From Streptococcus oralis Uo5 (GTDB lineage Bacteria; Bacillota; Bacilli; Lactobacillales; Streptococcaceae): a stretch of 64,000 bases of DNA. The stretch covers positions 1,397,001 through 1,461,000 of the forward strand of contig NC_015291.1 in the NCBI RefSeq assembly GCF_000253155.1. Direction: 5' to 3'. Each line of letters begins with the position of its first letter. The first letter of the stretch is position 1. The translations under genes were made by a program, and so were the position numbers. Under the pieces are notes generated by a model. The model saw nothing but the letters and a program-made list of their open reading frames with translations, was not told the origin of the DNA and did no database searches. Positions 1-8,332 of this stretch are shown here, piece after piece.

Positions 1-261
1 TAAGATATTTCCACCTGCGTATAGAAAAGCAGATAGACTCCCCATGACTCTCGGACCAAATTTTTCTACCAAACGCCCCATAAATGCAGCCGATAATCCC
101 AAACAAAAGATTGCTAGACTAAAGGCAAAGGCAACAGAAGCCTGATCCCATCCCGTTTTTTCAATAATAGGGTTGCGATAAACACTCCAAGCATAAGTCG
201 AACCCAGCATTAAGTGTAAAATGACCCCAGCAAAGGCAATAATATAACGATTCGATTTCAT
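1..261 (-). CDS. OxlT-like MFS transporter (N-terminal part, cut by window edge)
   Basis: The first 87 codons of a membrane transporter run off the left edge of the window. The start begins MKSNRYIIAFAGVILHL, followed by a hydrophobic helix, a STYAWSVY segment and a second helix around residues 45-65, then a GRLVEKFGPR loop of the kind found between helices 2 and 3 of Major Facilitator Superfamily proteins. The helix-1 pattern resembles the oxalate/formate antiporter (OxlT) branch; the substrate cannot be told from this fragment. An AGGAGG-type ribosome site lies just before the ATG. The gene is divergent from the RclA-like gene at 453, and the two share a 191-bp control region. Confidence 0.75.
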   Translation of the reverse strand, partial: MKSNRYIIAFAGVILHLMLGSTYAWSVYRNPIIEKTGWDQASVAFAFSLAIFCLGLSAAFMGRLVEKFGPRVMGSLSAFLYAGGNIL

Positions 262-357
262 AAAACCTCCTATTTTCGAACATTTATTCTATTTTACATA
301 AAAATAGATAGGATTTTAGTCTATCAAGCTTGTCAAAAAATTACTAGTTTTTTGTCT

Positions 358-371
358 GGAAAGCGTTTTTA
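358..371. promoter_or_regulatory. cre-like catabolite control site
   Basis: The bases GGAAAGCGTTTTTA match the streptococcal CcpA operator pattern TGAAARCGYTTTCA at 12 of 14 positions, with the central AAAGCGTTTT intact. The site lies upstream of the promoter of the gene at 453 and could serve either divergent gene. Functional assignment is inference from the motif alone. Confidence 0.4.
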
Positions 372-397
372 TCTTTTCTGTCTTTTTCGTAGCAGAT

Positions 398-428
398 TTG
401 TGCAAAAAGTGTTTTCTTATGCTAGAAT
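398..428 (+). promoter_or_regulatory. promoter of rclA-like gene
   Basis: An extended -10 (TG-C-TAGAAT, 420-428) follows a weak TTGTGC -35 at 398-403 with a long 19-bp spacer. An AGGAGG ribosome site at 440-445 precedes the ATG at 453. Confidence 0.5.
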
Positions 429-452
429 GAAAATCGAATAGGAGGACTATAA

Positions 453-1769
453 ATGTTAACATATGATTTAATCGTTATTGGATTTGGTAAAGCTGGGAAA
501 ACACTAGCTGGTAAATTGGCTTCAGCTGGCAAAAAAGTTGCCCTGGTTGAACGTAGCAAAGCTATGTACGGTGGAACTTGTATCAACATCGGATGTATCC
601 CAACTAAAACCTTGCTAGTTGCTGCTGAGAAAGACTTATCTTTTGAAGAAGTCATTGCTACCAAAAATACTATCACTAGTCGCCTCAACGGCAAAAACTA
701 TGCTACTGTTGCGGGAACAGGTGTAGATATCTTTGATGCGGAAGCTCACTTCCTTTCAAACAAAGTCATCGAAATCCAGGCTGGTGATGAAAAACAAGAA
801 CTGACTGCTGAAACTATCGTTATCAACACTGGTGCTGTTTCAAACGTCTTGCCAATCCCTGGACTTGCTACAAGCAAAAACGTCTTTGACTCAACAGGTA
901 TCCAAAACTTGGACAAATTGCCTGAAAAACTTGGTGTCCTTGGTGGCGGAAATATCGGTCTTGAATTTGCAGGCCTTTACAACAAACTTGGCAGCAAAGT
1001 TACAGTCCTAGATGCCTTGGATACTTTTCTACCTCGAGCAGAACCTTCCATCGCAGCTCTTGCTAAACAGTACATGGAAGAAGACGGTATTGAATTGCTT
1101 CAAAACATCCGTACTACTGAAATCAAAAACGACAGTGATCAAGTCCTTGTCGTAACTGAAAATGAAACCTACCGTTTCGACGCCCTTCTCTACGCAACTG
1201 GACGTAAGCCAAACGTAGAACCACTTCAACTTGAGAATACTGATATTGAACTAACAGAGCGTGGTGCTATCAAGGTCGACAAACATTGTCAAACAAACGT
1301 TCCTGGTGTCTTTGCAGTTGGAGACGTCAATGGTGGACCTCAATTTACCTACATTTCACTTGATGACTTCCGTGTTGTCTATAGTTACCTTGCTGGAGAT
1401 GGCAGCTACACTCTTGAAGACCGTCTCAATGTGCCAAACACCATGTTCATCACACCTGCACTTTCACAAGTTGGTTTGACTGAAAACCAAGCAGCTGATT
1501 TGAAACTTCCATACGCTGTTAAGGAAATCCCTGTTGCTGCGATGCCTCGTGGTCATGTAAATGGCGACCTTCGAGGTGCCTTCAAAGCTGTTGTGAATAC
1601 TGAAACCAAAGAAATTCTCGGTGCAACTATCTTCTCAGAAGGTTCACAAGAAATCATCAACATCATCACTGTTGCCATGGACAACAAGATTCCTTACACT
1701 TACTTCACAAAACAAATCTTCACTCACCCAACCTTGGCTGAGAACTTGAATGACTTGTTTGCGATTTAA
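453..1769 (+). CDS. rclA: RclA-type FAD-dependent pyridine nucleotide-disulfide oxidoreductase
   Basis: A 438-residue flavoprotein of the class I disulfide reductase family. An FAD-binding GFGKAG loop is at residues 10-15, the redox-active CINIGC pair is Cys43/Cys48, an NAD(P)H-binding GGGNIG loop is in the middle, and the HPTLAE active-site motif places His425 and Glu430 at the C-terminus. From memory, the sequence aligns over its whole length with Escherichia coli RclA, the NADH-dependent Cu(II) reductase that protects against reactive chlorine species, including the MYGGTCINIGCIPTK block. It is less like lipoamide dehydrogenase or mercuric reductase. It is cytosolic and monocistronic, ending in a strong hairpin. 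A role in hypochlorous or hypothiocyanous acid defence is inferred from the homology. Confidence 0.85.
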   Translation: MLTYDLIVIGFGKAGKTLAGKLASAGKKVALVERSKAMYGGTCINIGCIPTKTLLVAAEKDLSFEEVIATKNTITSRLNGKNYATVAGTGVDIFDAEAHFLSNKVIEIQAGDEKQELTAETIVINTGAVSNVLPIPGLATSKNVFDSTGIQNLDKLPEKLGVLGGGNIGLEFAGLYNKLGSKVTVLDALDTFLPRAEPSIAALAKQYMEEDGIELLQNIRTTEIKNDSDQVLVVTENETYRFDALLYATGRKPNVEPLQLENTDIELTERGAIKVDKHCQTNVPGVFAVGDVNGGPQFTYISLDDFRVVYSYLAGDGSYTLEDRLNVPNTMFITPALSQVGLTENQAADLKLPYAVKEIPVAAMPRGHVNGDLRGAFKAVVNTETKEILGATIFSEGSQEIINIITVAMDNKIPYTYFTKQIFTHPTLAENLNDLFAI

Positions 1770-1790
1770 GTTGAGACTGATTTGTTAGCT

Positions 1791-1815
1791 AACAGCCCTC
1801 GTCGGGCTGTTTTTG
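1791..1815 (+). terminator. rho-independent terminator after rclA
   Basis: ACAGCCC and GGGCTGT form a 7-8-bp stem around TCGTC, followed by a T-run. Confidence 0.85.
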
Positions 1816-1830
1816 TTTCTGCGAAATCTC

Positions 1831-1936
1831 ATACTCTTCGAAAATCAAATTCAAACTACGTCAGCTTCACCTTGCCGTACTCAAGTACAGCCTGCGGCTA
1901 GCTTCCTAGTTTGCTCTTTGATTTTCATTGAGTATC
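1831..1936. repeat. BOX element (boxA-boxC form, no boxB)
   Basis: A 106-bp interspersed repeat bounded by inverted ends ATACTC and GAGTAT. It contains CGTCAGCTTCACCTTGCCGTA, the region targeted by BOX-PCR primers, and the boxC text CCTGCGGCTAGCTTCCTAG. There is no boxB module between them. It lies between the rclA terminator and the murT promoter region. BOX elements are typical of S. pneumoniae and S. mitis. Confidence 0.9.
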
Positions 1937-1974
1937 AAATCTGTCTTTTCCCTCTTTTATGATATAATAGAAAC

Positions 1975-3318
1975 ATGAAATTAAAAACTACTTTGGGTCT
2001 CCTAGCTGGGCGTTCTTCTCATTTTATTTTGAGCCGTCTTGGCCGTGGAAGTACGCTCCCTGGAAAACTCGCCCTTCAATTTGATAAAGATATTTTACAA
2101 AACCTAGCTAAGAACTACGAGATTGTCGTGGTCACTGGAACCAACGGGAAAACCCTGACAACTGCTCTCACTGTCGGTATTTTAAAAGAAGTTTATGGTC
2201 AAGTTCTGACCAATCCAAGCGGTGCCAATATGATTACAGGGATTACGACAACCTTCTTGACGGCCAAATCCTCTAAAACTGGGAAAAACATTGCCGTTCT
2301 AGAAATTGACGAGGCCAGTCTATCTCGTATCTGTGACTACATCCATCCTAGCCTTTTTGTCATCACTAATATTTTCCGTGATCAGATGGACCGCTACGGT
2401 GAGATTTACACAACTTATAACATGATTTTGGATGCCATCCGTAAGGTGCCTACGGCTACTGTTCTCCTCAATGGTGACAGTCCGCTTTTCTATAAACCAG
2501 CTATTCCAAACCCAGTTCAGTATTTTGGTTTAGACTTGGAGAAAGGGCCAGCCCAACTGGCTCACTACAATACCGAAGGGATTCTCTGCCCTGACTGTCA
2601 AGGCATCCTCAAATATGAGCACAATACCTATGCCAACTTGGGTGCCTATATCTGCGAAAATTGTGGCTGCAAACGACCTGACTTGGACTACCGTCTGACA
2701 GAACTAGTTGAGTTGACCAACAATCGCTCTCGTTTTGTCATTGACGGACAAGAATACGGCATCCAAATCGGTGGACTTTACAACATCTACAATGCCCTTG
2801 CTGCGGTTGCCATTGCTCGCTTCCTCGGTGCAGATTCACAACGGATCAAACAAGGATTTGACAAGAGTCGTGCAGTCTTTGGTCGTCAGGAAACCTTCCA
2901 TATCGGTAACAAAGAATGTACCCTTGTCCTCATCAAGAATCCGGTTGGTGCAACTCAGGCTATCGAGATGATTAAACTAGCGCCTTATCCATTTAGCCTT
3001 TCTGTCCTCCTCAATGCCAACTATGCTGATGGGATTGATACCAGTTGGATCTGGGATGCAGACTTTGAACAAATCACTGACATGGATATCCCTGCAATCA
3101 ATGCTGGCGGTGTTCGTCATTCTGAAATCGCACGCCGTCTTCGAGTGACTGGCTACCCAGCTGATAAAATCACTGAGACAAGCAATCTGGAGCAAGTTCT
3201 CAAAACCATTGAGAACCAAGACTGCAAGCATGCCTATATCCTGGCTACCTATACTGCTATGCTAGAATTCCGTGAACTGCTGGCTAGTCGTCAGATTGTT
3301 AGAAAGGAGATGAACTAA
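1975..3318 (+). CDS. murT: MurT, ligase subunit of lipid II isoglutaminyl synthase
   Basis: A 447-residue Mur-ligase-family protein with an ATP-binding TGTNGKT loop at residues 54-60 and the DUF1727 C-terminal domain. A four-cysteine zinc ribbon (Cys205, Cys208, Cys227, Cys230) inserted in the central domain is a hallmark of MurT and absent from MurC-F. With GatD it amidates the alpha-carboxyl of D-glutamate in lipid II to D-isoglutamine, which pneumococcal transpeptidases require. The stop codon overlaps the GatD start by one base (TAATG), so the two subunits are translationally coupled. A TATAAT-like -10 (gaTATAATag) lies about 10 bp before the ATG, leaving a very short leader. Confidence 0.95.
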   Translation: MKLKTTLGLLAGRSSHFILSRLGRGSTLPGKLALQFDKDILQNLAKNYEIVVVTGTNGKTLTTALTVGILKEVYGQVLTNPSGANMITGITTTFLTAKSSKTGKNIAVLEIDEASLSRICDYIHPSLFVITNIFRDQMDRYGEIYTTYNMILDAIRKVPTATVLLNGDSPLFYKPAIPNPVQYFGLDLEKGPAQLAHYNTEGILCPDCQGILKYEHNTYANLGAYICENCGCKRPDLDYRLTELVELTNNRSRFVIDGQEYGIQIGGLYNIYNALAAVAIARFLGADSQRIKQGFDKSRAVFGRQETFHIGNKECTLVLIKNPVGATQAIEMIKLAPYPFSLSVLLNANYADGIDTSWIWDADFEQITDMDIPAINAGGVRHSEIARRLRVTGYPADKITETSNLEQVLKTIENQDCKHAYILATYTAMLEFRELLASRQIVRKEMN

Positions 3319-4100
3319 TGGTTTATACTTCACTTTCCTCAAAAGCTGGCAACTACCCTTATCAGCTCAACATCGCCCACCTCTATGGAAATCTCATGAA
3401 TACCTATGGAGACAATGGAAACATCCTTATGCTCAAGTATGTGGCTGAAAAGCTGGGGGCTCATGTGACAGTTGACATCGTTTCTCTCCATGATGACTTT
3501 GATGAAAACCACTACGACATCGCCTTTTTCGGTGGGGGTCAAGATTTTGAACAAAGTATTATCGCTGGCGATCTTCCTGCTAAAAAAGAGAGCATTGACA
3601 ACTACATCCAAAACGATGGTGTTGTTCTAGCCATCTGCGGTGGTTTCCAACTATTGGGTCAATATTATGTTGAAGCTTCAGGCAAGCGCATCGAAGGTCT
3701 AGGGGTCATGGGCCACTATACCCTCAACCAGACCAATAACCGCTTTATCGGTGACATCAAGATTCACAATGAAGATTTCAATGAAACCTACTATGGATTT
3801 GAAAATCACCAGGGCCGTACCTTCCTCTCAGATGACCAAAAACCACTGGGATTGGTTGTCTATGGAAATGGAAACAACGAAGAAAAGGTCGGCGAAGGGG
3901 TTCATTATAAGAACGTCTTTGGTTCCTACTTCCACGGACCTATCCTCTCTCGTAATGCCAATCTGGCTTATCGCCTAGTCACTACTGCCCTCCGAAAAAA
4001 ATACGGTCAGGACATCCAACTCCCTGCCTATGAGGATATTCTCAGTCAAGAAATCGCTGAAGAATACAGCGACGTGAAAAGCAAGGCTGACTTTTCTTAA
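3318..4100 (+). CDS. gatD: GatD, glutamine amidotransferase subunit of lipid II isoglutaminyl synthase
   Basis: A 260-residue class I glutamine amidotransferase of the CobB/CobQ type. The nucleophile sits in the [10 protein letters not shown] elbow (Cys107) and a catalytic histidine in SYFHGPIL (His206). It releases ammonia from glutamine for MurT. The ATG overlaps the murT stop; a hairpin terminator follows about 20 bases after the stop, which closes the two-gene operon. Confidence 0.95.
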   Translation: MVYTSLSSKAGNYPYQLNIAHLYGNLMNTYGDNGNILMLKYVAEKLGAHVTVDIVSLHDDFDENHYDIAFFGGGQDFEQSIIAGDLPAKKESIDNYIQNDGVVLAICGGFQLLGQYYVEASGKRIEGLGVMGHYTLNQTNNRFIGDIKIHNEDFNETYYGFENHQGRTFLSDDQKPLGLVVYGNGNNEEKVGEGVHYKNVFGSYFHGPILSRNANLAYRLVTTALRKKYGQDIQLPAYEDILSQEIAEEYSDVKSKADFS

Positions 4101-4118
4101 ACCAAGGAAAATTAGATC

Positions 4119-4151
4119 AAAGAACTCCCCTATCTTGTCGGAGTTCTTTTT
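4119..4151 (+). terminator. terminator of murT-gatD
   Basis: AAAGAACTCC pairs with GGAGTTCTTT across a short loop and runs into Ts. Confidence 0.85.
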
Positions 4152-4227
4152 GCCTGTTCTTTTACCCTTCTCCCTTGCATTTTCTCTCTTTTTTTGCCAA
4201 AATAGAGGGGTAGAAAGAAGGTAGCAT

Positions 4228-5310
4228 ATGTCTAAATTACAACAAATCCTAACATATCTTGAATCAGAAAAACTAGACGTCGCTGTCGTATCTGACCCCG
4301 TCACTATTAATTACGTCACTGGCTTTTACAGTGATCCCCATGAACGCCAAATGTTCCTCTTTGTTCTAGCAGATCAGGAACCGCTTCTCTTTGTTCCAGC
4401 CCTTGAAGTAGAGCGTGCAAGCAGCACTGTTTCCTTCCCAGTTGTGGGCTATGTGGACTCTGAAAACCCATGGAAGAAAATCCAAAATGCTCTTCCACAA
4501 CTTGATTTCAAACGTGTCGCTGTTGAGTTTGACAATCTCATCTTAACCAAATACCATGGTTTGAAAACAGTTTTTGAAACTGCTGAGTTTGAAAACCTCA
4601 CTCCTCGCATCCAACGCATGCGCGTCATCAAATCAGCTGACGAAGTGCAAAAAATGATGGTTGCAGGTCTTTATGCTGATAAGGCTGTTAAGGTTGGTTT
4701 TGACAATATTTCTCTTGATAAGACAGAGACAGATATCATTGCCCAAATCGACTTTGCCATGAAAGGTGAAGGCTATGAAATGAGCTTTGATACCATGGTC
4801 TTAACTGGCGATAACGCTGCAAATCCGCACGGAATTCCTGGTGCAAACAAAGTTGAAAAGGACGCCCTTCTCCTCTTTGACCTCGGTGTCATGGTTAATG
4901 GCTATGCCTCAGATATGACTCGTACGGTCGCTGTCGGCAAACCAGACCAATTCAAAAAAGATATTTACAACTTGACCCTTGAAGCCCAACAAGCTGCCCT
5001 TGACTTTATCAAACCTGGTGTGACTGCTCATGAAGTAGACCGCGCTGCCCGTGAGGTCATCGAAAAAGCTGGTTATGGTGAGTACTTCAACCACCGTCTC
5101 GGTCACGGTATCGGTATGGATGTCCACGAATTCCCTTCTATCATGGAAGGAAACGACATGGTCATCGAAGAAGGCATGTGCTTCTCTGTTGAACCAGGTA
5201 TCTATATTCCTGGTAAGGTCGGTGTTCGTATCGAAGATTGCGGTGTCGTCACTAAGGATGGCTTTGACCTCTTTACAAGCACCAGCAAAGATTTGCTTTA
5301 TTTTGATTAA
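4228..5310 (+). CDS. pepQ: PepQ, Xaa-Pro dipeptidase (M24 family)
   Basis: A 360-residue cytosolic metallopeptidase that cleaves dipeptides with C-terminal proline. It has the N-terminal creatinase-like domain (about residues 1-125) and the pita-bread catalytic domain. The five metal ligands are visible in order: Asp218 (LLFDLG), Asp229 (YASDMTRT), His293 (GHGIGMD), Glu322 (SVEPGIY) and Glu336 (VRIEDCG). A GAAGG ribosome site precedes the ATG. It stands alone after the gatD terminator, with no clear terminator before the orphan gene 12 bp downstream. Confidence 0.95.
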   Translation: MSKLQQILTYLESEKLDVAVVSDPVTINYVTGFYSDPHERQMFLFVLADQEPLLFVPALEVERASSTVSFPVVGYVDSENPWKKIQNALPQLDFKRVAVEFDNLILTKYHGLKTVFETAEFENLTPRIQRMRVIKSADEVQKMMVAGLYADKAVKVGFDNISLDKTETDIIAQIDFAMKGEGYEMSFDTMVLTGDNAANPHGIPGANKVEKDALLLFDLGVMVNGYASDMTRTVAVGKPDQFKKDIYNLTLEAQQAALDFIKPGVTAHEVDRAAREVIEKAGYGEYFNHRLGHGIGMDVHEFPSIMEGNDMVIEEGMCFSVEPGIYIPGKVGVRIEDCGVVTKDGFDLFTSTSKDLLYFD

Positions 5311-5322
5311 TGGTATTATTTT

Positions 5323-6054
5323 ATGTTAAATGATTTCTTTAAATTAGTTGACAACGTTACTAACGAAACTTCTAAGGTTGTTAATGGTATCGTTAATGAA
5401 TCCTCGAAGGTTGTTAATGATATTGCTAATGAGACTTCAAAAGCCGTAAAAATAGTTGTCGATGAAACTTCAAAAATAACTGGCAATACTGTAGATGGAG
5501 CTGTGAATATAGTCAATAATACTATGACAGGAATTTCTAATGTTATAAGTATTCCAGGTAAAGTTGTAAATATTATTCTTGAAGTACACTCATGGAATAG
5601 TCAAGAGCGTCTTGAAAAGAAACAAGATGAGGAGCTTAGACAATCTTTATCCATTCAATTTCCAGAATTCTTAAATCAAGAAGAGTTCAATAGAATAATT
5701 CACGAAGAAACCGATAAAATTATTCGAATAAAAAAAGTAGAAATTAGCCAAACTTTAATTAATTTGGAGGTATATTCAAATAGTCGAATTTCAACTTGGT
5801 GTTTTACTTTAGATTATAATGATTATGGAATTTTAACAGGAAAAGTTAGAATCTCAAGTGAAAACACTGACTCAAGTATGCCTAAAAATGTTAGTTTACG
5901 AATTTCGGAGCGGCTTAATGATATTTTAAAGAATCAGTATATTCTTCCACCTGATGATTATGAGATTTTACTTGCAAAAGAACCTTTCGAAGTAAAAGAG
6001 CTTTTTGAGAATATTGGATTTCATAATGTAACATTACTTGAAGAAAAATATTGA
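5323..6054 (+). CDS. Orphan protein with 11-residue N-terminal repeats
   Basis: A 243-residue protein I do not recognise. Residues 8-60 consist of about four imperfect 11-residue units of the form NETSKVVN-GIV (NESSKVVNDI, NETSKAVKIV, DETSKITGNT), amphipathic and likely helical, as in apolipoprotein- or LEA-like segments. The remainder is a mixed alpha/beta soluble region rich in Ile, Glu and Asn. There is no signal peptide or obvious membrane helix. It begins 12 bp after the pepQ stop without a clear SD site and is visibly more AT-rich than pepQ, which suggests an acquired accessory gene. Expression could be by read-through from pepQ. Confidence 0.65.
   Translation: MLNDFFKLVDNVTNETSKVVNGIVNESSKVVNDIANETSKAVKIVVDETSKITGNTVDGAVNIVNNTMTGISNVISIPGKVVNIILEVHSWNSQERLEKKQDEELRQSLSIQFPEFLNQEEFNRIIHEETDKIIRIKKVEISQTLINLEVYSNSRISTWCFTLDYNDYGILTGKVRISSENTDSSMPKNVSLRISERLNDILKNQYILPPDDYEILLAKEPFEVKELFENIGFHNVTLLEEKY
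5353..5485 (+). repeat. 33-bp degenerate tandem repeat inside orphan gene
   Basis: Four consecutive units of 33 bp, each with a version of AAYGARACTTCWAARGTTGTTAA, encode the 11-residue protein repeat. The units have diverged at many third positions. Confidence 0.6.
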
Positions 6055-6199
6055 AAAATACCACATTTTATTAAGAATTACAAAATACATAGTATTACAA
6101 TAGAAAATTGCAAATATTTTGATAAAGATTCCTATTTTGATAGTAATTCTTCTGTTGTAATTTCCTATTATCTACAGGAAGACTGAGAGTCAAAATAAT

Positions 6200-6248
6200 A
6201 AAACGCATAGTATCAAGTTTATTCAACACCTGATACTATGCGTTTTTT
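6200..6248. terminator. bidirectional terminator between convergent genes
   Basis: A perfect 16-bp inverted repeat, AAAACGCATAGTATCA against TGATACTATGCGTTTT, with a 15-base loop. Its ends give T-runs on both strands. It separates the orphan gene (plus) from the truA-pdxK operon (minus). Confidence 0.85.
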
Positions 6249-6276
6249 GATTTTAAAGACTTTTGACTCAACCTCT

Positions 6277-6738
6277 CTACTTAATCTTCTTAACACTCTG
6301 AAAGACTACAAACCCCACAATCATTCCCAAGGTATTTTGCAGGAAGTTTGGAAGGATTTCTGGTAAGGCTGCTGACCAGCCATTCATCAGGGTAGAACCT
6401 AGGGCGTAGCCACTTACCATGACGATAGTAGCCAAGACAAGGCCTAGCCATTGCCATTTGCCTTTAAAGCCTGCAAAAAATCCTTGCAAGCCATGGTTTA
6501 CCAAGCTAAAGAACATCCACTGTGGAAAGCCTGATAAAAGGTCAAGCAGAAAAGCTGCTAGTCCTCCAACGACGGCCCCTTCTTTACTGCCAAAGTAAAA
6601 GGCAGTAAAGAAAATACCTGCATCCAAGAGAGTCAATATTCCTGTTGCCGTTCCAATTTTCAAGTAATAACCTAGAACCACAGAAAGGGCGGTTAAGAGG
6701 GATATAAGGGCGATTTTAGTTGTTTTGGTTTGCTTCAT
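6277..6738 (-). CDS. ECF transporter S component, probably for vitamin B6 (PdxU2-like)
   Basis: A 153-residue protein with about five or six hydrophobic segments and little else, the size and pattern of substrate-binding (S) components of energy-coupling factor transporters. It would recruit the shared EcfA1-A2-T module, which is not in this window. It overlaps the pyridoxal-kinase gene upstream by 23 bp, so the two are co-translated. That pairing points to a vitamin B6 precursor as substrate (the PdxU2 group), although ThiW-type thiazole transport is an alternative. Confidence 0.75.
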   Translation of the reverse strand: MKQTKTTKIALISLLTALSVVLGYYLKIGTATGILTLLDAGIFFTAFYFGSKEGAVVGGLAAFLLDLLSGFPQWMFFSLVNHGLQGFFAGFKGKWQWLGLVLATIVMVSGYALGSTLMNGWSAALPEILPNFLQNTLGMIVGFVVFQSVKKIK

Positions 6739-7489
6739 ATTGTCTTACTCCATATTGATCTGATTGTGCGATAGCACGGTAAACGAAAGCTTTCGAGCTC
6801 TCTACTGCTGGTAAAAGTTCATCACCTTTAACCAAGTGACTGGCAATGCTTGAGGCAAAGGTACAACCTGCACCAGCATTTTGACCTTGGATAACAGGAT
6901 TTTCTAGAACAGTGAAAGTTTGTCCATCATAAAAGACATCTACAGCCTTGTCCTGACTGAGGCGATTGCCTCCCTTAATAATAACTGCTGGCGCTCCTAA
7001 ATCATGCAATTTCTGCGCTACAGCTTTCATGTCTTCCAATGTTTTAATTTCCTGACCAGCCAATAATTCTGCTTCAGGAAGATTTGGCGTGATCACACTG
7101 ACATGAGGGAAAAAGCGAATCAACTCTTGACAGAGTTCACTGACAGCTACATCGTGCGTTTCTTTGCAGACCAAGACAGGGTCCAATACCACAGGCACTC
7201 CTGGACGTTGCTTGATAAAGTCCAATGCCTTCTCAGCCACACTGACAGTAGGGAGAAGACCAATCTTAATCCCTGCAAATTCCACATCACGTAAGCTATT
7301 CAACTCATGTTGGAAAATAGTATCATCCGTAGGGAAGACTTCAAAGCCCTTTTCGGTCAAGGCCGTCAAACAAGTGACAGCTACAAAGCCATGCAAGCCG
7401 TTCAAGGTATAGGTGGCAAGATCAGCTGATAAACCACCACCACTAAAAATATCACTCCCAGAAAGGGCTAAAATACGATTATTCTTCAT
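6716..7489 (-). CDS. pdxK: Dual-cysteine pyridoxal kinase (PdxK/ThiD-like)
   Basis: A 257-residue ribokinase-fold kinase. The ThiD signature region reads [10 protein letters not shown], so the position that is the catalytic aspartate (GTGDT) in classical ribokinases is Cys209. A second cysteine occurs in DPVLVCKE (Cys108). This Cys-Cys arrangement is that of the CC-PLP kinases described in Staphylococcus and Bacillus, where the lid and active-site cysteines form a hemithioacetal with pyridoxal. The likely role is phosphorylation of pyridoxal in B6 salvage, with possible hydroxymethylpyrimidine kinase activity. It overlaps truA by 11 bp upstream and the S-component gene by 23 bp downstream. 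Confidence 0.85.
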   Translation of the reverse strand: MKNNRILALSGSDIFSGGGLSADLATYTLNGLHGFVAVTCLTALTEKGFEVFPTDDTIFQHELNSLRDVEFAGIKIGLLPTVSVAEKALDFIKQRPGVPVVLDPVLVCKETHDVAVSELCQELIRFFPHVSVITPNLPEAELLAGQEIKTLEDMKAVAQKLHDLGAPAVIIKGGNRLSQDKAVDVFYDGQTFTVLENPVIQGQNAGAGCTFASSIASHLVKGDELLPAVESSKAFVYRAIAQSDQYGVRQYEANQNN

Positions 7490-8228
7490 AACGAATCTCC
7501 TTTAAATACAAGCCATTCGGTGCTGCTGTTGGACCTGCAAGCTGTCTGTCTTTTTTTTCTAAGATCAAGTCAATCTGCTCAACTGGCATTCGATCATTTC
7601 CGATTTTGAGCAGCGTCCCCACCATATTGCGAATCTGCTTATACAAGAAGCCATTTCCTGAAAAGGTAAAGGTCAAAAACTGCCCTGTCTCATCAACACT
7701 AAGACTGGCTTCTGTAATAGTTCGAACCTTGTCCTCTACACTGGTTCCAGATGCTGTAAAACCGGTGAAATCATGGGTTCCCTCTAGCTTTTTGATTGCC
7801 ATCTGCATGCGTTCTACATCAAGCGGATAGGGAAAGTGAGTGGCATAGTGACGGCGCAAAGGATTTTTGGGACGCCCTCTATCCACGATAAACTCATAGG
7901 TCTTGCTATGTTTTGCATAACGGCAATGAAAATCATCGGCCACAATCTCAATCAAAATCACATCGATATCTTCAGGAGACTGGGTATCTAGAGCAAAACG
8001 GAGTTTTTCCTCATCCATCTGATAGGGCAGGTCAAAATGAATCACCTGTCCCAGAGCATGGACCCCACTATCAGTCCTACCAGCACCGTGTACAGTGATG
8101 GCTTGCCCCTTATTGAGTCTCGTTAAAGTTTTTTCGATTTCCTCTTGAACGCTCCGCGCATGAGGCTGGCGCTGAAAACCAGCAAAGGCATAACCATCAT
8201 AGGAAATGATTGCTTTATATCTTGTCAT
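7479..8228 (-). CDS. truA: TruA, tRNA pseudouridine(38-40) synthase
   Basis: A 249-residue pseudouridine synthase that modifies positions 38-40 of the tRNA anticodon arm. The catalytic aspartate lies in the [11 protein letters not shown] motif, and the RNA-binding segment [11 protein letters not shown] is near the C-terminus. I chose the ATG at 8228 ([12 protein letters not shown]). A longer reading would need a TTG inside what looks like the -35 hexamer. No convincing SD precedes the ATG, and the -10 ends only seven bases upstream, so the transcript may be leaderless. It is the first gene of truA-pdxK-S component. Confidence 0.92.
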   Translation of the reverse strand: MTRYKAIISYDGYAFAGFQRQPHARSVQEEIEKTLTRLNKGQAITVHGAGRTDSGVHALGQVIHFDLPYQMDEEKLRFALDTQSPEDIDVILIEIVADDFHCRYAKHSKTYEFIVDRGRPKNPLRRHYATHFPYPLDVERMQMAIKKLEGTHDFTGFTASGTSVEDKVRTITEASLSVDETGQFLTFTFSGNGFLYKQIRNMVGTLLKIGNDRMPVEQIDLILEKKDRQLAGPTAAPNGLYLKEIRYEE

Positions 8229-8235
8229 AACTTCT

Positions 8236-8264
8236 ATTTTATCAGGAAATAAAAGTGTAAACAA
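8236..8264 (-). promoter_or_regulatory. truA promoter, probably giving a leaderless mRNA
   Basis: On the minus strand TTGTTT (8264-8259), a 17-bp spacer and TAAAAT (8241-8236) are followed after seven bases by the ATG at 8228. A start 6-8 bases after the -10 would fall on or next to the A of the ATG. Confidence 0.5.
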
Positions 8265-8302
8265 GTTTAAAAACTAATAACTGTCTGGGTACAAAAATTC
8301 CG

Positions 8303-8332
8303 AAAAGAAAAACTTAGGAAACCAATCCTAAG
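8303..8332 (-). terminator. terminator of MFS gene, overlapping its stop
   Basis: CTTAGGA and TCCTAAG (minus strand) enclose a six-base loop and lead into TTTTTCTTTT. The upstream arm includes the stop codon of the gene at 8328. Confidence 0.75.
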
